The notes under the pieces: generated by a model | Database searches by the model: none | What the model was told of the DNA's origin: nothing | What the model saw: the letters and a program-made list of their open reading frames with translations, nothing else | Translations under genes and position numbers: made by a program | NCBI GenBank assembly: GCA_965661945.1 | Contig: CBFIFP010000002.1 | Span: 124,001 to 188,000, forward strand | Direction of reading: 5' to 3' | DNA length: 64,000 nucleotides | From: JAJRPT01 sp965661945 | Lineage (GTDB): Bacteria; Bacteroidota; Ignavibacteria; Kapaibacteriales; UBA2268 | Shown: positions 7,978 to 18,366 of the stretch, in pieces | How the letters are laid out: each line of letters starts with the position of its first letter | How positions within the stretch are numbered: the stretch's first letter is position 1

Positions 7978-10900
7978 ATGCAACGATTATTTCGTTCATG
8001 CATCTTTATGGCGGTCTTGACATTGCTTTCTACGAGCATTGTTCTTGGTCAAAATAATGAGGTGCAGGTCTCAGGTAAGTTAGCTCCAGGTGACGTTAGG
8101 GTCTTTGTAAAAGACTCTATATATAAGATTAACCAATCTTATGTAGTCGGCGGAACGCTTATTATTGAGCCAGGTACTCGAATAGAGTTTACTCCAAGTG
8201 GTCGTCTTATTGACTCTACTGGTGGTAGAATCATCGCTGATGGTTTTGCAGAAGCGACATATAACGCTAATCCACAGCTTAATAGTGGAACAAATCTAAG
8301 TCCTATAGGTGTTGCAGGAAGTTCTGCTAACCCTAATCGTAATGGTGGCGCTTTGCCAGCATACGCAGGTTACTCAGATTTAGCATATTTCTTTCATGGT
8401 GTTGCTAATAACAATACTACTGGAACAATCACTACAGTGAATTTTTCTGGAACGACTCCAGAACTAACAATAAATAATGATAAAAGAAATTTTATCTTTA
8501 ATGTGGTTCTTGATACTGTAAACAGAAGAATGAGAAACTTAGAGGTTGATTTAGCTGGTAATCCATTAGGATTGACTCCTAATCAAGATGTTGTGATTTC
8601 TTATGAACAAGCATTAATGTTTATTACATCAAGAATGCATAGAAATCCAAACTCTGACCCTAATCTAAAACAATTCCCATACAGAAGACCTGGAAATAAA
8701 ACTCCAGATGTTGTTAAATCTACAATTAGATTTGTTGGACAACCTGTAAATAATTTTTCAAGAGAATGGGGGCATATAGTTATCCTTCCAGGTGCGAGAG
8801 CAGCTTTCTTTAGAAATTGTGAATTTGAAGGTTTCAAAAAAGATACAACAGTTGATAACAAACCTTATTATATTGAGCAAGGCGCAGATTATACTTGGGC
8901 TAATGCTGTTCCAAATTGGAGCAATGTAAACAATGAGTTTAGAAAATTATCAAATGGTGCTGGTGGTGTAATAACTACTTTTTCAGCTAGAACTTGGATA
9001 TTAAACTCTAACTTTGCTAATAACAGAGCGAGAGTTAAAGGTGGTGCTTTACAATTTTTACAAGCTCCACAAGGTCTTCCTTCAATTTTTAATAATCTTG
9101 AAGATTTGAAAAACAATGTATCTGTATATGACTTTACTAAAAACCCTAATATAACAAACCCTGATGGATCTATATCTGATATTAACAGTTATGATCCAGG
9201 TGTAGGTGTTACACCAGGTATTCCTGCTATTGATAGAATTGACGAAAGTGCAAACTTCTATCCTGAGCCATTAACTGATAGAGAAAGAATGGCATGGGAT
9301 GATTCAAGATTATCTATATATTTAGGACGTGTTAGAAATAATACTTTTGAAAATAATGAGGTAGTATTAGCAAATGTAGGAACTGTACAGATTGGTAATC
9401 AAACTGTAGTTACAGATTTAGAAGTTGCATCTTATCCTTATGGATATGGTAATAATGCTTTTGGTGGTGCAATTTATATTTCTGGTTTAAATGGTGATGA
9501 AAATAGAAGAATTGAAGTTGGTTTAGGTATTAATAATGCAATTAACGTTGATGCAAACGGTGATGGTGTTTATCAAGCTAACGAGAGGTTGTCTCTTGGT
9601 AATGATTTATTCATTGCAAATAACAATAGAGTAGAAAACAGACAAGAAGCTGCTCAATCAGTAGGTTCTAAAGGTGGAGCTATCTATGTTGGTGATTATA
9701 CATCATTAATAGTAGCTGGTCATTTTAATTCAAATGAAGCTTTTGCTCCTTACTTTATAACTCTTGGTGCAGGTCTTTCTCCAGGTGAGTATGCTCAAGG
9801 TGGAGCAATATTTACTAAAAATACATTTGGTCGTCTGCAAGTAAGAGGTGGACCAGATAGAGAAAACTTTAATAATTCAACTGAATTTACAGAAAATAAA
9901 GCTGCTAATGGTGGTGCTATTTATGTTGATGGTAACACTGATAGAACAATGTCACCTATTATTGGTGGAAATGATAATTTAATATCTCAAAGAGATTTGG
10001 GTTATAATATATTATTCCAAGATAATAGTGCTTTAACTCATGGTGGTGCTATTTATGGTAAAAGAAATTCAAGAATATTTGGTGCTGGTGGAGTTGAGAA
10101 TAACCAATTATTAGGTTATGGTGGTAAATTCCCTGTAAGATTCTGGTCAAATGATGCGGGATACTCTGGAGGTGCAATTCATTTTGATATACCTCAGGGT
10201 TCTGGTCTTCAAGACTGGCACAAAAACATTATCTTAAGAAGAGCATCTTTTAGAGATAACGTTGTTGGTGAAAATGTTGATGGTACTAGCAGAAACGATA
10301 TTAGAGGTGGTGGAGCGATATATTCTAAAATTGCAAACTTAAATGTTGTGCAAGCTGTAGAATTTATTGGTAATACTGTTTATAATGGTAATGGTGCTGC
10401 AGTAGCTCAAATTTCTCCTTCAGTAAGTTTAGGTAGTGGTAAATCAACTAATAAAATGGTTGTTACAGACTTAGATGTTGTTAACTATGATATGAATGGT
10501 ATTGGTGTTTCTTACACTTCAACTGATGGAGTATTTACTTGGGACCCAGCTGTAAACTATCCTGCTGATGTTAGAATGTTGACTAGATTTATTGAGAATG
10601 AGATTATCTTAGATCAAGATATTATCGAAACTCAGATGGGTAGAGGAACAACTCAACAAGAAGGCGGAACATTTAAAACTACAAATATCCTTTATTCAAT
10701 GGATATGTATAATGATGATTGGGGAATGGCTGTTGGTGCTGGTGGAACTATAGTTAAAATAAATAACAATGGTACTCAATGGACTACATTAAATTCAGGA
10801 ACACCTAATAAATTAAATGACATCGATATCATAAATGCAAATTTAGCTATTGTTGTTGGTGATGCAGGAAGAATTTTGAAAACAAATGATGGTGGTGCAA

Positions 10901-13900
10901 CTTGGGTTGCTAAAGCTAATCCTTTTACTAGAAATATAAATGCAGTACAATTCTTAGGTGTGAACACTGGTTATGCTGTTGGTCAAGATGGTGGTTTTTT
11001 AACTACTAATGACGGTGGTGAAACTTGGAGTGTATCTACTATTCAAGCTGGTGTTGAATTAACAGATTTACAATTTGTTAGTACATTAGTAGGTTATGCT
11101 GTAGGTGATAACGCTACAATTTTGAAAACAACTGATGGTGGAACAACTTGGAATTTCCAAGCTTCAACTATTAATCAAGACTTAAATTCAGTAGCATTTA
11201 GCTCTGCTTCTAGAGGTCATGTTGTAGGTAGTTCTGGAGTATATGCATGGACTAACGATGGTGGTGCAAACTGGAATGAAATTAATACAAGATTTACTAA
11301 TAATAACTTAAATAAAGTTATTATAGCTTCTTCAAATGTATTATATGCAGTTGGTGATGGTGCAACTATTGCTAAATCTGAAGACCAAGGTGATACTTGG
11401 GAATTATTAACTTCGACTGCAACTGATAATAATAACTTATATGGTGCTGCTTCAAGAAATTCTGACTTATTATATGTTACAGGTGATGAAGGATTTGTTG
11501 AATTTACTGTAAATGGAGAAGATTTCACTGAAGCTGAACCAGCTGAATTAGGTAAAGTAGATGTTGTAAGAACTCATAGAGGTACTAATTTACCAGAAAA
11601 TGGTGTTGGTCTTGGTGGTGCAATATATATTTTAGATGATGTATCTAAATCATTTGTTGGAAGACAAGATTCAATACAGTTTAACCGTGTAAGAATTCAA
11701 AATAATACAGCGTTTACTGGTGCTGCTATTTATTCTGACAATTATGACTTTAAATTGGTATTTAATAGATCATTAGTAACTGGAAACGTTGCTAACTCAA
11801 CTATTGGTGCAGAACAAAACTTGATCTCTGGTCCAATTCAAAGAGATGCAAATGGTGAAATAGAGTTTAACAATGCTTCAAGTGATTTAGCTGGTGCAAT
11901 ATTATATGGTGAAGTTCAAGGACCATTACCTTCTAGAATATTTTCAGAAGCAGCTAACTCAATGTACGATAACCAAGCAAGATTTTTAATTAGATTACCA
12001 GATGCTCCGGATACAAAAGGTGTTTTAGCTGGTACTACTGGTTTAGGTTTTGGTGGTACAGATACATTAAGAGGTAACTATTGGGGTAAAACTGAAGCTA
12101 ATATAGTAGTTGATGTTGAAAATCTAATTGTTAATAATCAACAATATAATTTCCCTAATGCATCAAGAGAAACTTTCTTTGTTGCAGGTGATGGAAATAC
12201 TTGGTTGCCATTTATGAATTCTTGGCAAACAGGTGATGATCCAAAAGAACAGGGTCCATTTGAATCTTATGAAAGATACAATTATGAGTCTATTCCTTTA
12301 AGAAATGCAGATGGTGATGAAAATATGCACGCTGATAATTCTATTCCTGAGAAATTATTATTTGCTGGTCATATATATGATGTATTTGATAAAGGTACAG
12401 ATATTAAATCTGCTGATTATTCAAAACGTAGAATGTCTCCTATTGAAGACTTTGCAGTTGGTATTCCACCTGTATTAGTAACTTATAGCAATAATTTACC
12501 ATCAAACGGTAAAGTTGTTAAAAGATGGGTAAGAGATCCATTTGATGCTGAAAATATAAACTATGAATTCTTAGACCAACTTCAACAAGAGTATGCTAGA
12601 AATTCTGCAGGTAATTTCTATCATCCAATAGGACAACCTTTATACTTAGAATCACTAGTTGATTATGATGGTATAATAGAAAGAAGTAACCACGACCCAT
12701 TAGTTAAAAATGAATCTGTATTTTATGTAATTAATGAAACTACAACTGACTTTATTAGAGTAAATTTTGAGCAAGTATCAGAAGACGCTCCTCAAAGAGA
12801 AATCTTTAGAGCTAGAGTTGATTTTGTTCCTGACTCATCTAATAGAATTGGTAATACATTAATAAGAAGAACTGCGGAAGGTTTAGAAAACTATGGTGCT
12901 AACTTAGGTGGTGTAACTAGTTTACTAGATAACTTATACAGAGATGCTTATAAAGAAGATGGTGCTACATTGCCTGGTAGAAAATACAGCAATGTTAAAG
13001 CTCAATTTGGTGGTGTTGGTTCTAATATATTCTCAAACAGACCAGATCTACCAGATGAAAATTCTGGAAGAGCAACATTTTTTGCTGGTGAAAGATATAG
13101 ATCTTTACCTGTAAGAGTTAATGATGTTGTAAGAGTGGTTTCAAGATCAGTTTTATGGTCAGAAGGTATTAATCCTGCATTTGAAAAAGGTGCTGAATTT
13201 GTTATTACTTCTGGAATTGAAAAACCATTGTGGACTGGTGATATCGTTAGATTACAAACTGACACTATAGTTGAAATCAGACCTAATATGGATCCTGATA
13301 AAAACTTAAATGGTGATATGGATGTATTACCAATAATTGAATTATTAAATACAGTATGGGTATCGGAAGATAGAACATATCCTGTAACTAATGGTACTTA
13401 TTCTAACCTTCAAGGATTAAATAGAGGAACTGACTCAATCTTAGCTATTACTGCTGTTGATTCTAATGGTTACTATGACCCAAGAGCATTATTTGATCAA
13501 ACAAGTGCTCAATTCACTTACTTAGATTATTCATGGGAATTACCAACAGCAAGTGCTGGTTTAAGAAGATGGTTAATGGTTGATACATTATATGCTTCTG
13601 ATAACAATTCAACTAAAGATGGTGCTGTAGGACACTTTGTATTCAAAGGAAGACCTGTTAACCCTTATGTTGTACCTGGTGGAGAAGAAGTTAGAGTAAC
13701 TGCTCGTTCATATCCTCCTAATTTTAGAACATTAGATTCTTTAAAAAGAACTTATGGATGGGAAAATGATAATGATACATTAGCAGCTTTAATTGAAATT
13801 TATGGTGAGTATTTCCATGCTGAATCTTATCATGAATTAAATGCTAGATATTTACAACAAGATACAATTGACTTTGCTGGTACAAATTTACCAACATTTA

Positions 13901-16182
13901 CTAACAACTATGCATTCAAAGTATTTGTTACAGATTCAATTCCTAGATTCTTAGAATGGGGAGATCCTTCTGAAACAATTACTCGTAATTACAAAAATGG
14001 TGATGTTCATGATGTAGTTGTAGTATATGAAGGTTCAGTAGCTAATTGCGATCCGATAATTGTAAATGAACAACAATATTTAGTTGCTAATTTAACAGAT
14101 AAATTAAGATTCCAAGTAGATATTAACACAGATGATGAATTGGAAGATCAATGGGCTCAACAAGTTCATAATTGGGACTTTAGATATGGTAGAACATCTT
14201 ATGGTTTTGTAAATCAAATGATTACAGGCGATGGTGATGTTGTTATTATTGACACAGCTATTTATGAAAACCCTGATAACGGCTTAACAGATATGGTTGT
14301 TTCTCAAGTAAGACCTAACTGGATGTCATCTGATTATATGTATATTTATGGTAGCGATGGTGATGATGCAGCTGATAAAGATCTTTTAGGTGAAGATTTA
14401 ACTACATTTGGTAAACTTAATATAAGAATACCAAGAGAAGAAGCAATCAACTTATTAAGAGGTCCAATTGATTATAACAGCTATATCAATACTGACACTG
14501 CTTTTGCAGTTGTAGCAAATGATGGTCATGGTGGAAAATTAATGATGACTTACAATGTTAAAGTTAATGTTGCTCCTGAAATCTTAACTGATGAATTACC
14601 GGATGCTAAAGAAGATATTGAGTATAACAGAGAATTAGTTGATACTCTAAAACAAATTAGAATATTAGACAGAAACTTTGAAGATGAACATACTTTCGAG
14701 TTAATTAAAGAAGGTGATTATCCAAATGGTATTCCTAGAGATAACTGTTTCCCTGAAGCAGGTAACTGGGAATTTGGAACTGATTACTTTGATGATACTC
14801 CAGAGTGGTTACAAATTAATGAACAATCTGGTATGTTATATGGTATTCCAAGAGTTAAAGATGCTCCTAAATATGATGGAAGAGTATCTGTATTAGTTAG
14901 AGATGCTAATGGTTTAACAACTGTTAAATTCTTTGACTTAAGAATTGACTCAACTAACCATAATCCATTATTAACTGCATCTCCTTCAGTTGACTGTTGG
15001 GATGTTAATAATGAATATTCTGACACTTTAACAGTTATTGATATTGATTTATTAAGAGAAGAAGTTGGATACGAAGAAGAATTATCTTTTGAAGTAATTG
15101 AACCAGCTGATGGTTTAACTGTCGTTCCTTCGACTTTAACAGGTACTTTAGATGATGAAAATCAAAAAATAGTTATTAGAAGTAATAGTTTAAGTATTCC
15201 TAGAGATGCAGATGGTAAAGCTACTATTAGAGTTAGAGTTACTGATAAAGCTGGAAATGAAAGTATTTTAACTTATAGAATTAAAATATCTGATCCAACT
15301 AACTTTACTTGTGATTTAAGAATTGAGAATAGTGTAGGTGCTTTCCAATCTTTATCATGGGGTACTGCTTCAAACAACGGACCAACTACAGGTGATGGTA
15401 AAGATGGTGACTTAGTAATAGGTAACTTAGATGATAATTTCTGTGAGTATGAATTACCTCCATTACCAGTATCTGATGTATTTGATGCTAGATGGACTAT
15501 GCCTGAAAGAAATGGTCTTGAAAGAACTATTTATCCAGCAGGTCAACAGTTCCCAGTTAACAGCTTTATTTATAAAGCAGAGATACAACCAGGTGGTGAG
15601 AATGGTAATACTTCTCCAATGTATCCTTTAACAGTAACATGGGATAAAACTTGTATTCCAGCTTTAGATGATAATCAAGGTAACCCTGACGGTTCTACTT
15701 GGTATTTAAGAGATGGTTTCTCAAATGGTCAATTCTTTAATATTGATATGAGAACAGGTACAGGTTGGGCTGGTTCTAACAATACTGGTTTAGAAACAGT
15801 AACTATAGATGGAGATATTGTAACATTAGTAATTACTAATTCTACTATAAACAGTTTGATAATCTTTACTGATGTATATAACTCAGTAGAAACTAACAAT
15901 GATGTAATAACAGGAATCAATTCTGTAGTTCCTAATCCAGTTTCTGAAGATTCTCAAATTACATTTACTTTAGACAAAACATCTAATGTTACTTTAGAAG
16001 TTGTAGATATGTTAGGTAACATAGTTTCTACAGTTGCTAATAATGTTTATAGAGCTGGAACACACTTTGTAAATTGGAATGCGACTACTGATACAGGATT
16101 ACAATTGACTAATGGTGCATACAGAGTTAGAATGGTAGTTGATGGACAAACTTCGAACTATCCGATAACTGTTGTTAAATAA
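7978..16182 (+). CDS. Giant T9SS cargo: GGAIY beta-helix, Ycf48-like propeller, cadherin-like domains
   Basis: About 2,734 residues. The ATG at 7978 is preferred because a GGAGG box lies five bases upstream and a clear signal peptide follows, ending near VLGQ; GTG 7918 and ATG 7924 are in-frame alternatives. From about residue 340 to 800 there are repeated GGA(I/L)(Y/F) and FxxN motifs typical of Pmp/right-handed beta-helix surface proteins. At about 911-1174 come seven consecutive GxxGxIxKTxDGGxTW repeats, a complete Ycf48-type propeller, after which GGAIY motifs resume near 1215. Residues about 2195-2440 look like cadherin/putative-Ig domains (PEWLQINEQSGMLYGIP). An ELPPLPVSDVFDAR segment lies near 2491, and the last ~85 residues are a T9SS sorting domain (PNP start, MLGNIV, NGAYRVRMV, lysine end). 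It should be secreted across the outer membrane and attached to the surface. Its binding partner is unknown. Confidence 0.88.
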   Translation: MQRLFRSCIFMAVLTLLSTSIVLGQNNEVQVSGKLAPGDVRVFVKDSIYKINQSYVVGGTLIIEPGTRIEFTPSGRLIDSTGGRIIADGFAEATYNANPQLNSGTNLSPIGVAGSSANPNRNGGALPAYAGYSDLAYFFHGVANNNTTGTITTVNFSGTTPELTINNDKRNFIFNVVLDTVNRRMRNLEVDLAGNPLGLTPNQDVVISYEQALMFITSRMHRNPNSDPNLKQFPYRRPGNKTPDVVKSTIRFVGQPVNNFSREWGHIVILPGARAAFFRNCEFEGFKKDTTVDNKPYYIEQGADYTWANAVPNWSNVNNEFRKLSNGAGGVITTFSARTWILNSNFANNRARVKGGALQFLQAPQGLPSIFNNLEDLKNNVSVYDFTKNPNITNPDGSISDINSYDPGVGVTPGIPAIDRIDESANFYPEPLTDRERMAWDDSRLSIYLGRVRNNTFENNEVVLANVGTVQIGNQTVVTDLEVASYPYGYGNNAFGGAIYISGLNGDENRRIEVGLGINNAINVDANGDGVYQANERLSLGNDLFIANNNRVENRQEAAQSVGSKGGAIYVGDYTSLIVAGHFNSNEAFAPYFITLGAGLSPGEYAQGGAIFTKNTFGRLQVRGGPDRENFNNSTEFTENKAANGGAIYVDGNTDRTMSPIIGGNDNLISQRDLGYNILFQDNSALTHGGAIYGKRNSRIFGAGGVENNQLLGYGGKFPVRFWSNDAGYSGGAIHFDIPQGSGLQDWHKNIILRRASFRDNVVGENVDGTSRNDIRGGGAIYSKIANLNVVQAVEFIGNTVYNGNGAAVAQISPSVSLGSGKSTNKMVVTDLDVVNYDMNGIGVSYTSTDGVFTWDPAVNYPADVRMLTRFIENEIILDQDIIETQMGRGTTQQEGGTFKTTNILYSMDMYNDDWGMAVGAGGTIVKINNNGTQWTTLNSGTPNKLNDIDIINANLAIVVGDAGRILKTNDGGATWVAKANPFTRNINAVQFLGVNTGYAVGQDGGFLTTNDGGETWSVSTIQAGVELTDLQFVSTLVGYAVGDNATILKTTDGGTTWNFQASTINQDLNSVAFSSASRGHVVGSSGVYAWTNDGGANWNEINTRFTNNNLNKVIIASSNVLYAVGDGATIAKSEDQGDTWELLTSTATDNNNLYGAASRNSDLLYVTGDEGFVEFTVNGEDFTEAEPAELGKVDVVRTHRGTNLPENGVGLGGAIYILDDVSKSFVGRQDSIQFNRVRIQNNTAFTGAAIYSDNYDFKLVFNRSLVTGNVANSTIGAEQNLISGPIQRDANGEIEFNNASSDLAGAILYGEVQGPLPSRIFSEAANSMYDNQARFLIRLPDAPDTKGVLAGTTGLGFGGTDTLRGNYWGKTEANIVVDVENLIVNNQQYNFPNASRETFFVAGDGNTWLPFMNSWQTGDDPKEQGPFESYERYNYESIPLRNADGDENMHADNSIPEKLLFAGHIYDVFDKGTDIKSADYSKRRMSPIEDFAVGIPPVLVTYSNNLPSNGKVVKRWVRDPFDAENINYEFLDQLQQEYARNSAGNFYHPIGQPLYLESLVDYDGIIERSNHDPLVKNESVFYVINETTTDFIRVNFEQVSEDAPQREIFRARVDFVPDSSNRIGNTLIRRTAEGLENYGANLGGVTSLLDNLYRDAYKEDGATLPGRKYSNVKAQFGGVGSNIFSNRPDLPDENSGRATFFAGERYRSLPVRVNDVVRVVSRSVLWSEGINPAFEKGAEFVITSGIEKPLWTGDIVRLQTDTIVEIRPNMDPDKNLNGDMDVLPIIELLNTVWVSEDRTYPVTNGTYSNLQGLNRGTDSILAITAVDSNGYYDPRALFDQTSAQFTYLDYSWELPTASAGLRRWLMVDTLYASDNNSTKDGAVGHFVFKGRPVNPYVVPGGEEVRVTARSYPPNFRTLDSLKRTYGWENDNDTLAALIEIYGEYFHAESYHELNARYLQQDTIDFAGTNLPTFTNNYAFKVFVTDSIPRFLEWGDPSETITRNYKNGDVHDVVVVYEGSVANCDPIIVNEQQYLVANLTDKLRFQVDINTDDELEDQWAQQVHNWDFRYGRTSYGFVNQMITGDGDVVIIDTAIYENPDNGLTDMVVSQVRPNWMSSDYMYIYGSDGDDAADKDLLGEDLTTFGKLNIRIPREEAINLLRGPIDYNSYINTDTAFAVVANDGHGGKLMMTYNVKVNVAPEILTDELPDAKEDIEYNRELVDTLKQIRILDRNFEDEHTFELIKEGDYPNGIPRDNCFPEAGNWEFGTDYFDDTPEWLQINEQSGMLYGIPRVKDAPKYDGRVSVLVRDANGLTTVKFFDLRIDSTNHNPLLTASPSVDCWDVNNEYSDTLTVIDIDLLREEVGYEEELSFEVIEPADGLTVVPSTLTGTLDDENQKIVIRSNSLSIPRDADGKATIRVRVTDKAGNESILTYRIKISDPTNFTCDLRIENSVGAFQSLSWGTASNNGPTTGDGKDGDLVIGNLDDNFCEYELPPLPVSDVFDARWTMPERNGLERTIYPAGQQFPVNSFIYKAEIQPGGENGNTSPMYPLTVTWDKTCIPALDDNQGNPDGSTWYLRDGFSNGQFFNIDMRTGTGWAGSNNTGLETVTIDGDIVTLVITNSTINSLIIFTDVYNSVETNNDVITGINSVVPNPVSEDSQITFTLDKTSNVTLEVVDMLGNIVSTVANNVYRAGTHFVNWNATTDTGLQLTNGAYRVRMVVDGQTSNYPITVVK

Positions 16183-16188
16183 TTTAAT

Positions 16189-16213
16189 GCAGGGGAGCAA
16201 TCCCCTGCCTTTT
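16189..16213 (+). terminator. Rho-independent terminator with GCAA tetraloop
   Basis: A GC-rich 8-bp stem, GCAGGGGA (16189-16196) with TCCCCTGC (16201-16208), closed by a GCAA loop and followed by CTTTT, seven bases after the stop of the giant gene. Confidence 0.9.
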
Positions 16214-16242
16214 AATTCGATTAAAAAAAAATGGAGCTCAAA

Positions 16243-18351
16243 ATGAAAACAAATTTCCTAAAAATAGTTATGATGATTGCGGTAATAACTGCAACAGCTA
16301 ACTATAAAATGATCGCAGGAATTGAAAGTGAATTTGAAACACCTGTTATAGTCCAAGAGAATTATACTACTCTTAGTCCTGGTTTCGGTGTTACTCAACT
16401 TGCACATTCTAATTTCAAAGATAATTTCGATAATAACGATAGAGATGATGGTTATTATGAATATACTTTACCTTGGACTTTTACATTTAATAATGTAGAT
16501 AGAACTAAATTATGGATATGTGTTAATGGTTTTATTACTTTTAATAATCCTTTAAATTTGCCACAAGCTAATCCAATGAATTTGTTTAATAATCAATTAA
16601 ACTCATTTCAAAATAATGTTGTTGCACCATTTTGGGGTGACCACATTTATAGATCAGGTCTAGCAGGTGATGATTTAAATGTTTACAAACAGTCTAATAT
16701 TTTAATTAGAAATGATGAAGTAAATGAAAGAGTAATAATAGAATGGAAAGACTTAAATATAAATGATAAAAGTATACCGTCATCTGTTGCAAGTTTTCAA
16801 GTAATTATTTACAAATCCAAAAATCCAAACACAAGACAAGGTAATATTGAATTCGCATATGGACTTATTAATACAGCTGGTGGAACTATAGTAAAAACTG
16901 ATGGTGCATCTATTGGTATTAAAGGTGAGTCTGGAGAGTATTTAAATGGTTTATGCTATGACCCAGACCCGAATGATGATGATGTAGAACCTCTATGTGA
17001 TGCTTTTGCTTCTCAAGCTTTATCATCAGTATGGCAACCTTCTGGTGGTACAAACTTTAAAATTGCATTTGAAGCATTTCCTGTATCTTCTTTAATGGAT
17101 ACATGGGGTGATGGAGATACTGACTTATCACATGGTGAATTTGGTGTACACTTTGGTATGGCACAAAATAGATTTGTTACATTTAACGATGTAAGAATGA
17201 TTATGCGTTCTGTAGTAACTGGTATTCCTTTAGATTCAGTAAGAGGAAGACAAGCTTACCACGCTGATGTTGATCATGATGGTAGATTTTATAGTATTGA
17301 TACTATAATTTGGAAAACTAACGCAGCAGGTCAATTTGTTAATGCACAAAATAATGTACTAAACTATGATACTGAGATAGTTCGAGATAATGATGGATTT
17401 ATACAATCTATATCTCATACATTTTACAGTACAACTGGTAAAAGTAATGACCCTACGTATCCTAATAATGTAATCACGCCAGAAGCAGCAGGAATAGTAT
17501 TAGTAAATACTAAGACTCGTGGGGAGATTCCTCAAAGAAGTCAATTTTGGCAACAAGATTATCCAACTGATAAGGTAACAAATTTAAATCAAATTTATTT
17601 CAGTACTGACGAGCATGATGCGTATTGGATAATTGATTATTTAGCAGTTAAAGTTCCAACTTTACCTTGGATTTATGAGTGGAAAGATGAAAAAGGTAAG
17701 TTATCTTACAATGAACCTATTGCTGATAATATTTCTTTTGGCGATGCTATCAAACAAGGAAACAATAAATATAAAATTCCTGTATATTCTAATGGTATTG
17801 CACCAGAAGGATTTTCATCAGTATTTGAATTTGATACTCAAATAAATCAAGTAGAAATTAATGTTGATGGATATGATACTGGATTTGATATTTATGCAGA
17901 TTATCATAATAACAGAGCTGCAATTGTTGGTTCTGGTGAATTTACAACTAATGAACCTTATGCATATATCTATGTTGAAACTGATAAAGATGAAATCTTA
18001 GTATCAGGAACAAGATATAATAATGTTAATACTAATGATACAAAAATTACTTTAAATAAAAGAGAGACTCTTGATAATGTAATTGATGTTTATCCGAATC
18101 CTGCAGTTGTAGGTGAAAATTCAACAATTACTTTAAACATTGAAACTAACAATTACTATAATGTAGAAGTTTTTGATGTATTTGGTAACTTAGTTGCTAA
18201 TATTTACTCTGGTGATTTAAATGTTGGTCCTAACCAATTACAATGGAATGGTATTGACAACACTGGAAGAGCATGTTCAAATGGTACTTACATTATTCGT
18301 TTGAGTAATTCAGACTTTAATGCAGTGTCTAAAATTATTTTAAGTAAATAA
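16243..18351 (+). CDS. Secreted T9SS cargo protein
   Basis: About 702 residues. The ATG at 16243 is chosen because GGAG lies six bases before it and a compact signal peptide follows; an in-frame ATG at 16231 is possible. The mature part starts with a segment like a nidogen/beta-sandwich domain (DGYYEYTLPWTFTFNN and WICVNGFITFNNP). A middle stretch carries D-rich dockerin-like phrases (DTWGDGDTDLSHGEFG, YHADVDHDGRF), and the C-terminus is a typical T9SS sorting domain (DVYPNPAVVGE, DVFGNLVANI, NGTYIIRLS). It starts a new unit after the terminator and is followed at 15 bases by another exported protein. No enzymatic motif was recognised. Confidence 0.8.
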   Translation: MKTNFLKIVMMIAVITATANYKMIAGIESEFETPVIVQENYTTLSPGFGVTQLAHSNFKDNFDNNDRDDGYYEYTLPWTFTFNNVDRTKLWICVNGFITFNNPLNLPQANPMNLFNNQLNSFQNNVVAPFWGDHIYRSGLAGDDLNVYKQSNILIRNDEVNERVIIEWKDLNINDKSIPSSVASFQVIIYKSKNPNTRQGNIEFAYGLINTAGGTIVKTDGASIGIKGESGEYLNGLCYDPDPNDDDVEPLCDAFASQALSSVWQPSGGTNFKIAFEAFPVSSLMDTWGDGDTDLSHGEFGVHFGMAQNRFVTFNDVRMIMRSVVTGIPLDSVRGRQAYHADVDHDGRFYSIDTIIWKTNAAGQFVNAQNNVLNYDTEIVRDNDGFIQSISHTFYSTTGKSNDPTYPNNVITPEAAGIVLVNTKTRGEIPQRSQFWQQDYPTDKVTNLNQIYFSTDEHDAYWIIDYLAVKVPTLPWIYEWKDEKGKLSYNEPIADNISFGDAIKQGNNKYKIPVYSNGIAPEGFSSVFEFDTQINQVEINVDGYDTGFDIYADYHNNRAAIVGSGEFTTNEPYAYIYVETDKDEILVSGTRYNNVNTNDTKITLNKRETLDNVIDVYPNPAVVGENSTITLNIETNNYYNVEVFDVFGNLVANIYSGDLNVGPNQLQWNGIDNTGRACSNGTYIIRLSNSDFNAVSKIILSK

Positions 18352-18366
18352 TTTAATATTTGGTTT

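Noticed and set aside
7978..16182. Tandem DNA repeats or a CRISPR array in the giant gene
   Set aside because: The GGAIY and DGGxTW repeats are degenerate protein motifs with no regular DNA spacing; no CRISPR repeats or cas genes were seen in the window.
16981..17300. Calcium-binding dockerin domain in the 702-residue cargo
   Set aside because: D-rich phrases are present (DTWGDGDTDLS, DVDHDGRF), but the paired 22-residue dockerin repeat could not be aligned with confidence, so it is mentioned only as a hint.
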